NCBI GenBank assembly: GCA_947179265.1
Contig: CAMXBB010000042.1
Span: 1-8,784 of the forward strand
Source of the DNA: an uncultured Bacillota bacterium
Lineage (GTDB): Bacteria; Bacillota_I; Bacilli_A; RF39; UBA660
Direction of reading: 5' to 3'
Length of the DNA stretch: 8,784 nt
The notes under the pieces are model-generated. The model did not search any database. It was given only the letters and a program-made list of their open reading frames with translations, and was not told the DNA's origin. A program made the position numbers and the translations under genes. How positions within the stretch are numbered: position 1 is the first letter of the stretch; each line of letters begins with the position of its first letter. Positions 1-6,306 of the stretch are shown piece after piece.

Positions 1-362
1 CTATAAAACTGAATAAAGAATTATTTTATGCAAATGATTTCAAAACATTTATTATTGGAGATAGAGAAATGTATTCTTTTAAAGCTAAGGAAGACGCTAG
101 AAGTTTAAAAGATAATGAAGTTATAATTGATAATAAAAAGTATACTTATAAGGTTAGTGATGAATCTATAGAATTTTTGGATGAAGATGAGTTAGTCTAT
201 GCTTATTCTAAAAAGGATAAATCTATAAGTATTTATATGAAGAATGAAATTATAATATATTCTTATGAATTTAGTTCTTGTCTTATAAATGATTGTAGTA
301 AACATATAAATGCTGTCAATGATATAAAAGACATTTTAATTAATGAATTAGGGCTTAGTTAG
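1..362 (+). CDS. 3' end of an unrecognised gene (5' partial)
   Basis: I do not recognise this protein. The frame is open from the left edge (first complete codon at 3) to TAG at 360-362, so the gene most likely starts outside the window. The alternative start is ATG at 69, which has a plausible SD (GGAGA, 57-61) 7 nt upstream and would give 97 aa. I prefer read-through because the 22 codons before 69 have no stop in very AT-rich DNA and read like the same protein. The visible part is rich in Lys, Asp, Glu, Ile and Tyr, with short alternating hydrophobic stretches that suggest beta strands (such as YTYKVSDESIEFL). There is no membrane segment and no known motif. Two Cys lie near the C-terminus (SSCLINDCSK). 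A terminator overlaps the stop codon, so this is the last gene of its transcript. Confidence 0.6.
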   Translation, partial: IKLNKELFYANDFKTFIIGDREMYSFKAKEDARSLKDNEVIIDNKKYTYKVSDESIEFLDEDELVYAYSKKDKSISIYMKNEIIIYSYEFSSCLINDCSKHINAVNDIKDILINELGLS

Positions 363-370
363 CCCTTTTT
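350..370 (+). terminator. Intrinsic terminator overlapping a stop codon
   Basis: GGGCT (351-355) pairs perfectly with AGCCC (361-365) around a 5-nt loop, A350-T366 adds a sixth pair, and a T run follows (366-370). The stop codon TAG (360-362) lies across the loop and right arm, so the hairpin is partly coding. It separates the first gene from the secreted-protein gene. Confidence 0.75.
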
Positions 371-395
371 GTTTTCTGTAACAAATAACTATAAT
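369..395 (+). promoter_or_regulatory. Putative sigma-A promoter of the secreted-protein gene
   Basis: A perfect -10 box, TATAAT, lies at 390-395. The -35 is weak: TTGTTT at 369-374 with a short 15-bp spacer is the best match, and it overlaps the T run of the preceding terminator. Transcription would start near 401, leaving a leader of about 20 nt containing the SD AAAGGTG (405-411). The -10 is convincing; the -35 is not. Confidence 0.45.
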
Positions 396-420
396 TCACC
401 ATAGAAAGGTGTGAATAGTT
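387..420 (+). promoter_or_regulatory. Operator-like dyad over the -10 box and SD
   Basis: AACTA (387-391) plus TTCAC (395-399) on the left are complementary to GTGAA (411-415) plus TAGTT (416-420) on the right. That makes ten pairs, interrupted by three unpaired bases on the left arm, with an 11-nt centre. The left arm covers the -10 box and the right arm ends just before the TTG start. If transcription starts near 401, the left arm is not transcribed, so a DNA-binding repressor site is more likely than an RNA hairpin. No regulator can be named. Confidence 0.35.
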
Positions 421-1200
421 TTGAAGAAATTATTACAAGGAATTTTAATTTTAAGTCTATTTTTATGTATTCCAAATATTAAAGCTGAAGAACTAGATAA
501 TATCTATTTCACTAACAAAAACAATGTTTCATTTACAAAATTTCAATATGATACATTAGTAGATGCTTTAGGTCTTTATGGAGTTTTAAATATGGATATA
601 AAAGCATATAATGATTTAGAAGTTGCAATGATGGACTCTTCTAATACTAAAGTTGAAGTATTAGAAGATTATGATGTTGTAGAAGAAAATAATAATACAG
701 GAATTTCAACATTGCAAACTTTATATCATGAAACAACTTACAAGAAATTAACAGCTTCGACAACTTGTAAGGATGGGTATAATTATTGTATTTTAGCAAT
801 TGCTTTACAATGGAAGAAGAATCCAAGTACTAGAAGTTATGATGTAATTGGTACTCGCTTAACAAATACGTCATTTTATGATGATATTGCAACTGTATCA
901 ACTTATATGAATGGAAGTACAGGATCATTAGTTGCTCAAAAACGTACATCTAATGGTAGAGCAGGTGCTGTTAAATTATCTAACTCAGGTAATATTAATA
1001 GCATTTCTTTAATAACTCATGTTAAGCCAACAGGTAGAGTTCAAGTGTCTTATCAACATGCTGTAAAGGAAGTTACTCAACTTACTGCATTAGGATTTGA
1101 TTTTAGTGCTAGTGGTATGGGTGGTGTATTCGGATATCCTGATAGATATGTTGGATACTACGATGATATGGCAGGACTAGGATTAGTTGTAAATGGATAA
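421..1200 (+). CDS. Secreted protein of unknown function
   Basis: The 259-aa product has a clear signal peptide: MKKLL, a hydrophobic core to about residue 19, and a likely signal peptidase I site after IKA (residue 22). The Cys at 16 is not in a lipobox, so it is probably released rather than lipid-anchored. The TTG start is supported by the SD AAAGGTG (405-411) about 9 nt upstream, by an in-frame stop (TGA, 412-414) just before it, and because the signal peptide begins there. An acidic, Asn-rich stretch (about 62-93) precedes a region likely to be beta-rich (about 100-215). Cys116 and Cys123 are the only Cys in the mature part and could form a disulfide. The C-terminus is rich in Gly and Tyr. 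There is no catalytic motif, sortase signal or transmembrane anchor. It stands alone between two terminators, so it is probably monocistronic. I cannot assign a family. Confidence 0.85.
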   Translation: MKKLLQGILILSLFLCIPNIKAEELDNIYFTNKNNVSFTKFQYDTLVDALGLYGVLNMDIKAYNDLEVAMMDSSNTKVEVLEDYDVVEENNNTGISTLQTLYHETTYKKLTASTTCKDGYNYCILAIALQWKKNPSTRSYDVIGTRLTNTSFYDDIATVSTYMNGSTGSLVAQKRTSNGRAGAVKLSNSGNINSISLITHVKPTGRVQVSYQHAVKEVTQLTALGFDFSASGMGGVFGYPDRYVGYYDDMAGLGLVVNG

Positions 1201-1232
1201 TAATATATAAAAATAGACGTAATTAAAATTCG

Positions 1233-1257
1233 AAAAGAGAGAAAACTCTCTTTTTTT
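1233..1257 (+). terminator. Intrinsic terminator after the secreted-protein gene
   Basis: AAAAGAGAG (1233-1241) pairs over nine bases with CTCTCTTTT (1246-1254) around an AAAA loop, followed by more T (1255-1257). It lies 32 nt after the TAA stop. The A-rich left side pairing with the T run could also let it work on the opposite strand, but no converging gene is present. Confidence 0.85.
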
Positions 1258-1304
1258 CATACTATTTTTTTTTTATTTGAATATATAGTATTGGTGAATA
1301 AAAT

Positions 1305-3212
1305 ATGTTTCAGAATAATTTTAAAAATAGAGTATTATTTATATTTGCTGTTGTAGTAATATTATTTGCACTTATTATATTTAGGATATTTTATATTCAA
1401 GTTATAAGTTATGATAAGTTAAATGAATTAGCTAATGAATTGTGGAGTAGAAATCTACCCATTACAGCTGATAGAGGTAAGATAGTTGATCGTAATGGTA
1501 AAATACTTGCAGATAATGTTACAACGACCTCATTAGTAGTAGTACCTAATCAAATTGTTGATAAAGAGAAAGTTGCAAAAGATATTTCTGAGATATTAAA
1601 TGTTAGTTATGATGATATGTTAGCTCATTTAAATAAAAAGACTAGTATTGAAAGAATACATCCGGAGGGTAGAAGATTAAGTTATGAAATAGCAGATAAG
1701 ATTAATAACTTAAATTATGATGGGGTTTATCTTTTAAAAGAATCTAAAAGATATTATCCATATGATACATTACTTTCTCATGTACTTGGATATGTTGGAA
1801 TTGATAATCAAGGTCTTTCAGGAATTGAAGCATATTATGATGAATATTTAACTGGTGCCGATGGTTCGATAAAATATTTTTCTGATGGTAAGGGAAAGAG
1901 ACTTGATAGATCATCAGTATATGAAGCTAGTGTGGCAGGAATGACTTTAGCTTTAACAATCGATTTAGATATCCAACTTGCTGTTGAAAGAGAATTAGAT
2001 AATGTTATGATGAAATATAATCCTGAACAGGCGTTAATAGTTGTAGCAGATCCTAAAACTGGAGAGATATTAGGAATGGCTAGTCGACCTAATTTCGATT
2101 CCAATAATTATACAAAATATGATTTAGAAACAATAAATCGTAATCTACCAATATTTAATACTTATGAACCAGGAAGTACATTTAAGGTAATAACTTTAGC
2201 ATCTTCTATAGAGGAAAAAGTTGTAAATCTTTTTGAGGATCATTATTATGATGGTGGAAGTATAAGAGTCGATGGAGCTAGAATAAAATGTTGGAAAGCA
2301 GGAGGTCATGGTGCTCAAAGCTTCTTACAAGTTGTGCAAAATTCTTGTAACCCTGGATTTGTAATATTGGGACAAAGACTTGGTAAAGAGCGTCTTATGG
2401 AGTATGTAAAAAAATTTGGCTTTGGAGAAGAAACAGGAATCGACTTATATGGTGAAGAAAATGGTATTCTTTTTAGTGTTGATAGAATGGGACCAGTAGA
2501 AACAGCGACGACAGCTTTTGGTCAGGGGGTATCAGTTACTCCAATGCAACAAGTAATGGGAGTATCAGCAGCTATCAATGGTGGTAATTTATATACTCCT
2601 TATATCGTAAAATCGATTTCATCAAGTGAAACCAATCAAACTATTAAGGTTTTTGAACCAACATTAAAAAGACGAGTAATTAGTGAGGAAACATCATCAT
2701 TAGTTAGATATGCCTTGGAAAGTGTAGTAGCTCAAGGTACAGGGCGAAATGCTTATATCAATAAATATCGTGTTGGAGGAAAAACTGGTACTGCTCAAAA
2801 GGTTAAAGATGGAGCATATATGGAGAATAACTATATTTTGTCTTTTATTGGTTTTATGCCAGCAAATGATCCAGAAGTAATTGTTTATGTTGCCATTGAT
2901 AATCCTAAAGGAGTAGTGCAATATGGTGGTACAGTAGCAGCGCCAATAGCTAAGAATGTTTTAAATAGTTGCATCGATATATTAGGAATTAAAGAGAGTG
3001 AAAGTGAACTTGAAAGAGTATATGAATTATGGGATATAAAATATTATGAAGTACCAGATGTAACTGGTATGACTTTAAAAGAAGCAAGAAATACTTTATA
3101 TCCTAATTTTAAAATCGAATATTCTGGAACAGGAGAAAAAGTTATCTATCAATCACCATCAACCGGAGAGTTTGTTAAAAGTGGTGGAAGTGTTAAGGTA
3201 ATGCTTGGATGA
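1305..3212 (+). CDS. Class B penicillin-binding protein (FtsI/SpoVD type) with PASTA domain
   Basis: This D,D-transpeptidase cross-links peptidoglycan stem peptides on the outer face of the membrane. The 635-aa product has a short cytoplasmic tail, one membrane helix (about 9-29), a PBP dimerisation region beginning at R57-G58 (ADRGKIVDRNG), and a transpeptidase domain (about 240-555). All three active-site motifs are intact: S291-T-F-K294 (nucleophile Ser291), S347-C-N349 and K493-T-G495. One PASTA domain (about 583-635, starting VPDVTGMTL) ends the protein. There is no glycosyltransferase domain, so it is class B. One PASTA and about 640 aa resemble SpoVD more than the two-PASTA PBP2B of Bacillus, but division FtsI or sporulation SpoVD cannot be decided from sequence alone. 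The ATG has SD GGTGA (1293-1297) 7 nt upstream. I see no clean promoter. The neighbours are not division-cluster genes. No terminator follows, so the next gene may be co-transcribed. Confidence 0.95.
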   Translation: MFQNNFKNRVLFIFAVVVILFALIIFRIFYIQVISYDKLNELANELWSRNLPITADRGKIVDRNGKILADNVTTTSLVVVPNQIVDKEKVAKDISEILNVSYDDMLAHLNKKTSIERIHPEGRRLSYEIADKINNLNYDGVYLLKESKRYYPYDTLLSHVLGYVGIDNQGLSGIEAYYDEYLTGADGSIKYFSDGKGKRLDRSSVYEASVAGMTLALTIDLDIQLAVERELDNVMMKYNPEQALIVVADPKTGEILGMASRPNFDSNNYTKYDLETINRNLPIFNTYEPGSTFKVITLASSIEEKVVNLFEDHYYDGGSIRVDGARIKCWKAGGHGAQSFLQVVQNSCNPGFVILGQRLGKERLMEYVKKFGFGEETGIDLYGEENGILFSVDRMGPVETATTAFGQGVSVTPMQQVMGVSAAINGGNLYTPYIVKSISSSETNQTIKVFEPTLKRRVISEETSSLVRYALESVVAQGTGRNAYINKYRVGGKTGTAQKVKDGAYMENNYILSFIGFMPANDPEVIVYVAIDNPKGVVQYGGTVAAPIAKNVLNSCIDILGIKESESELERVYELWDIKYYEVPDVTGMTLKEARNTLYPNFKIEYSGTGEKVIYQSPSTGEFVKSGGSVKVMLG

Positions 3213-3284
3213 TTAAAATCCTATTATAATTAGTAAAAATGATTTATAATATATTTAAAGAGTTTATTTTAGGAAGTGATATAT

Positions 3285-3941
3285 ATGAATTTACAAATGC
3301 AATATCCAAGTATTCAAGGAAATCAATTATGTGATGGAAGAGTTCATTCTATTAATGCTACAGCTTTAAATAGAATTGATGGTTTTGAACTATATTTATT
3401 AGATTATTTTGATGAAGTATATGCTTGTGATTGTTCTACTGTTTTAGTTAAAAAAGATGGATGTTTTAAAAAGATACCTCTATTAGATTATGACTTATTA
3501 TTCAGCATGCTAGATAAAGAACAATTAGATTTAATTCCTGTCCAGTTATCAGAGATTATGAGAAATAATGCCAATTTATTCATTGCAGCAGAACCACCTA
3601 GACAAGATATTAGTGTTCCTCTTACTCAAGCAAGGAGAGCAATTGTAATCTATATTGCTAATGATGGAACTTTATATGTTAATGTTGGAAATGGATTTGA
3701 AAGAATAACTGCTGATCAATTATCTGCATTCATGCAAGGATATGATATTGAGTGGAGATATAAAGAAAGCAATGAGTTAGCATCACCAGAAGATATAGAT
3801 ATTGCTATAAATAATCATTTGGGACATCAAGATGGATTAAGTGTTAAGGAAAGATACCATTTTGGAAATATTAGACATTATTCAGTAGGGTATTCTAAAG
3901 TAGATGAAAATGGTAATATTAGAGGAAATTATTCTATATAA
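3285..3941 (+). CDS. Unrecognised cytoplasmic protein, 218 aa
   Basis: I do not recognise this protein. The start is ATG 3285, with SD AGGAAG (3271-3276) 8 nt upstream. A GTG at 3276 in the same frame lies inside the SD and is rejected. There is no signal peptide or membrane segment. Four Cys lie in the N-terminal quarter, including a CDC pair (YACDCSTVLV), with no clear metal-binding spacing. Two stretches look like a beta hairpin followed by a helix: VLVKKDGCFKKIPLLDYDLL, and the longer one from IYIANDGTLYVNV to ITADQLSAFM. The C-terminus contains KVDENGNIRGNY, which resembles ASRVDEAGNIKYY in the next gene's product. It lies 72 nt after the PBP gene with no terminator between. TATAAT boxes at 3225-3230 and 3245-3250 lack good -35 partners, so both co-transcription and its own promoter are possible. 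Confidence 0.8.
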   Translation: MNLQMQYPSIQGNQLCDGRVHSINATALNRIDGFELYLLDYFDEVYACDCSTVLVKKDGCFKKIPLLDYDLLFSMLDKEQLDLIPVQLSEIMRNNANLFIAAEPPRQDISVPLTQARRAIVIYIANDGTLYVNVGNGFERITADQLSAFMQGYDIEWRYKESNELASPEDIDIAINNHLGHQDGLSVKERYHFGNIRHYSVGYSKVDENGNIRGNYSI

Positions 3942-3947
3942 AAGACT

Positions 3948-3976
3948 AAACATATAAATTATTTATATGTTTTTTT
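3948..3976 (+). terminator. Intrinsic terminator, AT-rich
   Basis: AAACATATAAA (3948-3958) and TTTATATGTTT (3962-3972) form a perfect 11-bp stem with a 3-nt loop, followed by further T to 3976. It lies 6 nt after the TAA of the 218-aa gene. The stem has only one G:C pair, so its strength is uncertain, but its position and T run fit a terminator. Confidence 0.75.
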
Positions 3977-3999
3977 GTATAATGAAATTATGGAGTGTT

Positions 4000-4035
4000 A
4001 AGGTAATGATTGAATGACATTATCCCTTTTATTTT
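4000..4035 (+). terminator. Second terminator-like hairpin in the intergenic region
   Basis: GGTAATG (4002-4008) pairs with CATTATCC (4018-4025) with one bulged T (4023) and a 9-nt loop. The 3' side continues into CTTTTATTTTT. It may back up the terminator 25 nt upstream, or end a very short transcript. It contains most of a short near-repeat of the PBP gene's 3' end. Confidence 0.35.
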
Positions 4036-4047
4036 TCTATAATTATT

Positions 4048-4056
4048 TGCTATAAT
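4048..4056 (+). promoter_or_regulatory. Extended -10 promoter of the broken gene
   Basis: TGCTATAAT is a perfect extended -10 element (TGn at 4048-4050, TATAAT at 4051-4056). The matching -35 region (about 4028-4033, TTTATT) is poor, which extended -10 promoters tolerate. Transcription would start near 4063, only a few bases before the SD AGGTGATC (4066-4073). That SD is an 8-nt match to the usual 16S rRNA 3' end. Confidence 0.6.
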
Positions 4057-4075
4057 AATAATAGTAGGTGATCAT

Positions 4076-4624
4076 ATGGAAGAAACTATTAGAGAAATGA
4101 ATCTACTTTGTGAACAAAAAAGAGGTCAATTAGATTTTCAAGTAGGTGATCTAATAAAAACTTATCAAACTAGAATAAAAAAAGGAATCTATGACGTAAT
4201 ATCAGATACATTAAGCTTTATTAGACCAGAACAAGTTGAGAGGTTTATCGATAAAAACTTGGTAGAAGTATTGACTAGTAGATTTAAGAGATATAATAAT
4301 ACTAAATTCGATAATCTAAGAGCACTTAATTCTACACTACTAAATTTGTCTAATTCAAGATCTCCTGAAAAATTAAAAAGGATTATGCATTTTGAAAGAA
4401 ATGAAATGGAGAGAAGATTGAATCCTGAAGAATTTAGTTCTATTATAACTGAATTCGCTAATAATCTCTCTCGTAGATTAACAGATTTTCTTACAAGAAA
4501 TAATTTCATATTTGATCAAAGATTAGAGGAAGCAATAGCAGATATTAGACACTATGTGCCGATTAAAGTAAATACTGCTGTTGAAGAACTTTTTGGAAAA
4601 TATGCTGGATTATTGCAGTATTGA
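4076..4624 (+). CDS. N-terminal fragment of the broken gene, 182 aa
   Basis: This frame starts at ATG 4076, with the strong SD AGGTGATC (4066-4073) and an extended -10 upstream, so it is the part that would be translated well. Residues 1-181 match the start of the restored protein; residue 182 (Tyr) and the TGA stop come from the duplication junction. It reads as mostly helical and highly charged (for example RRLTDFLTRNNFIFDQRLEE), without a signal peptide or membrane segment. Residues 66-181 are encoded a second time in the downstream fragment. If expressed alone it would be the N-terminal helical region without the linker and the repeated domains. Function is unknown. Confidence 0.6.
   Translation: MEETIREMNLLCEQKRGQLDFQVGDLIKTYQTRIKKGIYDVISDTLSFIRPEQVERFIDKNLVEVLTSRFKRYNNTKFDNLRALNSTLLNLSNSRSPEKLKRIMHFERNEMERRLNPEEFSSIITEFANNLSRRLTDFLTRNNFIFDQRLEEAIADIRHYVPIKVNTAVEELFGKYAGLLQY
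4267..4616 (+). repeat. 350-bp tandem duplication, unit 1
   Basis: Every base from 4267 to 4619 equals the base 350 positions downstream; I compared them block by block and found no mismatch. The match ends at 4266 (A against C at 4616) and at 4620 (A against C at 4970). The two original breakpoints share only AGT, a 3-bp microhomology. It encodes residues 65-181 of the restored protein. Confidence 0.97.
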
Positions 4625-4969
4625 CTAGTAGATTTAAGAGATATAATAATACTAAATTCGATAATCTAAGAGCACTTAATTCTACACTACTAAATTTGTC
4701 TAATTCAAGATCTCCTGAAAAATTAAAAAGGATTATGCATTTTGAAAGAAATGAAATGGAGAGAAGATTGAATCCTGAAGAATTTAGTTCTATTATAACT
4801 GAATTCGCTAATAATCTCTCTCGTAGATTAACAGATTTTCTTACAAGAAATAATTTCATATTTGATCAAAGATTAGAGGAAGCAATAGCAGATATTAGAC
4901 ACTATGTGCCGATTAAAGTAAATACTGCTGTTGAAGAACTTTTTGGAAAATATGCTGGATTATTGCAGT
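4617..4969 (+). repeat. 350-bp tandem duplication, unit 2 plus 3 shared bases
   Basis: This is the second, exact copy, directly abutting the first; the last three bases (AGT, 4967-4969) are the shared junction microhomology. Here the frame is shifted relative to unit 1, so translation from the gene's own start stops at 4622-4624, five bases into this copy. The sequence after 4969 continues the original gene. Confidence 0.97.
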
Positions 4970-6306
4970 CAGAGTTGAAGTCATATGTTGGTGTATTTGA
5001 TGATCATATGGATTTAAAGATGCAAGAAGAAAATGATAAACAAGCTCAAGCAGAACTTCCTCAAGCAAGAACTCCTAAAGTACAAACACCTCCAGTGCAA
5101 GCTAATAAAAATACCATATCATTGGTAAATCCAGCGGCAACTATTAAAGATTTAAAAGATAACCAAGTATTATTAGAAAAATTTGGTTTTAAAATAAATG
5201 ACACCTTTGATGGTTTACAAATTATAGATCGTAGTACTTCTACATCTATTCCTCTTTATAGATTCAGTAGTAATGTATTAGTAGCAACTGATAAGTCTAT
5301 TGAGTTGAATATTAAGGCTCCTGGAAGATTTAGTATTATTAAAGGGTCAACTGTTGTAAATATTGAAGGCCCAGGAATATCTTATGGGGATAAAGTTAAT
5401 CCTGTAAAATCACGCATTAAATTTGATGAAAATAATAATGCTCACTTTTATTATTGTGGCGAAGAGCAAACCGATGTCCGAGTTATTGGAATTATAATGT
5501 CTAAATTAGAAGAAAATTTTCCTTATATTCATAATGAATTTATGCAAATACCTTCATATGCATCTTTGCATACTGAAGCAGAAGTAAAAGAAAAAGAAAA
5601 TAGTGCATTTATAAAAGATGAAAATGGTAATACTAAATTAAATCCTCAAAATAGAGAAAGATATGAAGAGATTATAGCTGCTTGTGGGCTAAAGATGACA
5701 GAAAAAGATGATGGTATTTATTTCGCTGTTGAAGGACAAGAACAAAAAGCTAAAGGAGAAAACTTTTTAACTATTGATGGTGTTGATGGATTCTTTTTCA
5801 ATCCTAACTTTTATATAGTAGCTAATCAAAATATTTCTGGTCCATATTTTGAAATGAGAACTAATAATATGAGTTGTGTGATTCCTCAAGATTATAGTGC
5901 TATTAATATTTTTGTTGGTGGAGTACATTATGCATCAAGAGTTGATGAAGCGGGAAATATTAAATATTATGCTCATAAAGGTGAAGATAAAATTTGTTCA
6001 CCAGAGGAAGCTAAGCAATTTATAAGTGAATTAATGCCTGGAGTATTTAATAAAAATATTGAATATAGTAATAGTTTATTGGCTCCAGCTAATACAGAAA
6101 CGGCGGAAGAAGTTAAAGATTTACTTGATGAATTGGAAGACTCACAAAATATTAATGTCGGAGTACAAATGCCAGAACAAGAACCAGATATTGATCAAGA
6201 GCTTGCTAAACTTATGGAAGATCCTAATGTACAAAGATATATTGAATTAATGAATTTAAAGAAACAACAAGAAGGATATGAAGCTCCTTCTGGACCAAAG
6301 ATGTAG
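4621..6306 (+). CDS. C-terminal fragment of the broken gene, 561 aa
   Basis: This frame carries residues 66-626 of the restored protein, including the linker and both repeated domains. The nominal start, TTG 4621, overlaps the upstream stop (TTGA, 4621-4624), so termination-reinitiation is possible. However, there is no good SD, and the start exists only because of the duplication. The next in-frame ATG is 4735, with AAAAGG only 3 nt upstream. The N-terminus of any real product is therefore uncertain. Features include the Gln/Pro-rich linker near 5020-5110, domain A (5161-5529), domain B (5650-6042), and an acidic tail (EEVKDLLDELEDSQN, later PEQEPDIDQELAKLMEDP). Function is unknown. A terminator overlaps its stop codon. 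Confidence 0.6.
   Translation: MTSRFKRYNNTKFDNLRALNSTLLNLSNSRSPEKLKRIMHFERNEMERRLNPEEFSSIITEFANNLSRRLTDFLTRNNFIFDQRLEEAIADIRHYVPIKVNTAVEELFGKYAGLLQSELKSYVGVFDDHMDLKMQEENDKQAQAELPQARTPKVQTPPVQANKNTISLVNPAATIKDLKDNQVLLEKFGFKINDTFDGLQIIDRSTSTSIPLYRFSSNVLVATDKSIELNIKAPGRFSIIKGSTVVNIEGPGISYGDKVNPVKSRIKFDENNNAHFYYCGEEQTDVRVIGIIMSKLEENFPYIHNEFMQIPSYASLHTEAEVKEKENSAFIKDENGNTKLNPQNRERYEEIIAACGLKMTEKDDGIYFAVEGQEQKAKGENFLTIDGVDGFFFNPNFYIVANQNISGPYFEMRTNNMSCVIPQDYSAINIFVGGVHYASRVDEAGNIKYYAHKGEDKICSPEEAKQFISELMPGVFNKNIEYSNSLLAPANTETAEEVKDLLDELEDSQNINVGVQMPEQEPDIDQELAKLMEDPNVQRYIELMNLKKQQEGYEAPSGPKM
5161..6042 (+). repeat. Two related protein domains in tandem (diverged)
   Basis: Domain A (5161-5529) and domain B (5650-6042) align by eye at two places. 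LLEKFGFKINDTFDGLQI in A matches IIAACGLKMTEKDDGIYF in B, with G, K, D and G kept and hydrophobic positions conserved. Near the ends, KFDENNNAHFYYCGEEQ in A matches SRVDEAGNIKYYAHKGED in B, each followed by a helix. The middle parts align poorly. No similarity is evident at DNA level, so any duplication is old. Confidence 0.45.

Larger units (their letters stand above)
4076..6306 (+). pseudogene. Unrecognised large gene split by a 350-bp tandem duplication
   Basis: Bases 4267-4619 recur exactly at 4617-4969. The 350-bp unit is not a multiple of three, so reading through the first copy reaches TGA at 4622-4624. Deleting one unit gives 1881 bases: 626 codons plus stop, continuous from ATG 4076 to TAG 6304-6306. 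The restored protein has a helical, charged N-terminal region (about 1-195), a Gln/Pro-rich linker (about 199-230, QARTPKVQTPPVQ), two related domains (about 246-368 and 409-539), and an acidic C-terminal tail ending in PSGPKM. It has no signal peptide and no membrane segment. I do not recognise the family. The rest of the frame is undamaged, so either the duplication is very recent or it is an assembly error and the real gene is intact. The two reading frames as written are listed separately. Confidence 0.6.

Noticed and set aside
421..483. Lipoprotein signal in the secreted protein (Cys16)
   Set aside because: The preceding residues (LFL) do not match a lipobox and a better signal peptidase I site follows at residue 22.
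1835..2921. Reverse-strand open frames inside the PBP gene (1835-2104, 2700-2921)
   Set aside because: They lie opposite a gene with intact catalytic motifs, lack SD sites and known motifs, and look like antisense shadows.
1305..3212. Naming the PBP spoVD or ftsI outright
   Set aside because: Domain layout fits both, and the window has no neighbouring division or sporulation genes to decide.
3207..3221. Hairpin GGAT/ATCC after the PBP gene as a terminator
   Set aside because: Only four base pairs and no T run follows.
3276..3284. GTG 3276 as start of the 218-aa gene
   Set aside because: The GTG overlaps the SD itself; ATG 3285 has correct spacing.
4189..4859. Two reverse-strand open frames with nearly identical proteins (4189-4509, 4563-4859)
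   Set aside because: They are the same antisense shadow seen twice because of the 350-bp duplication, not a gene family.
4267..4969. The direct repeat as an insertion sequence or integration site
   Set aside because: The unit is ordinary coding sequence of the gene itself, with no transposase, terminal inverted repeats or foreign insert between copies.
6059..6250. 63-codon + strand frame inside the broken gene
   Set aside because: It is an out-of-frame overlap within a long coding frame and has no SD.
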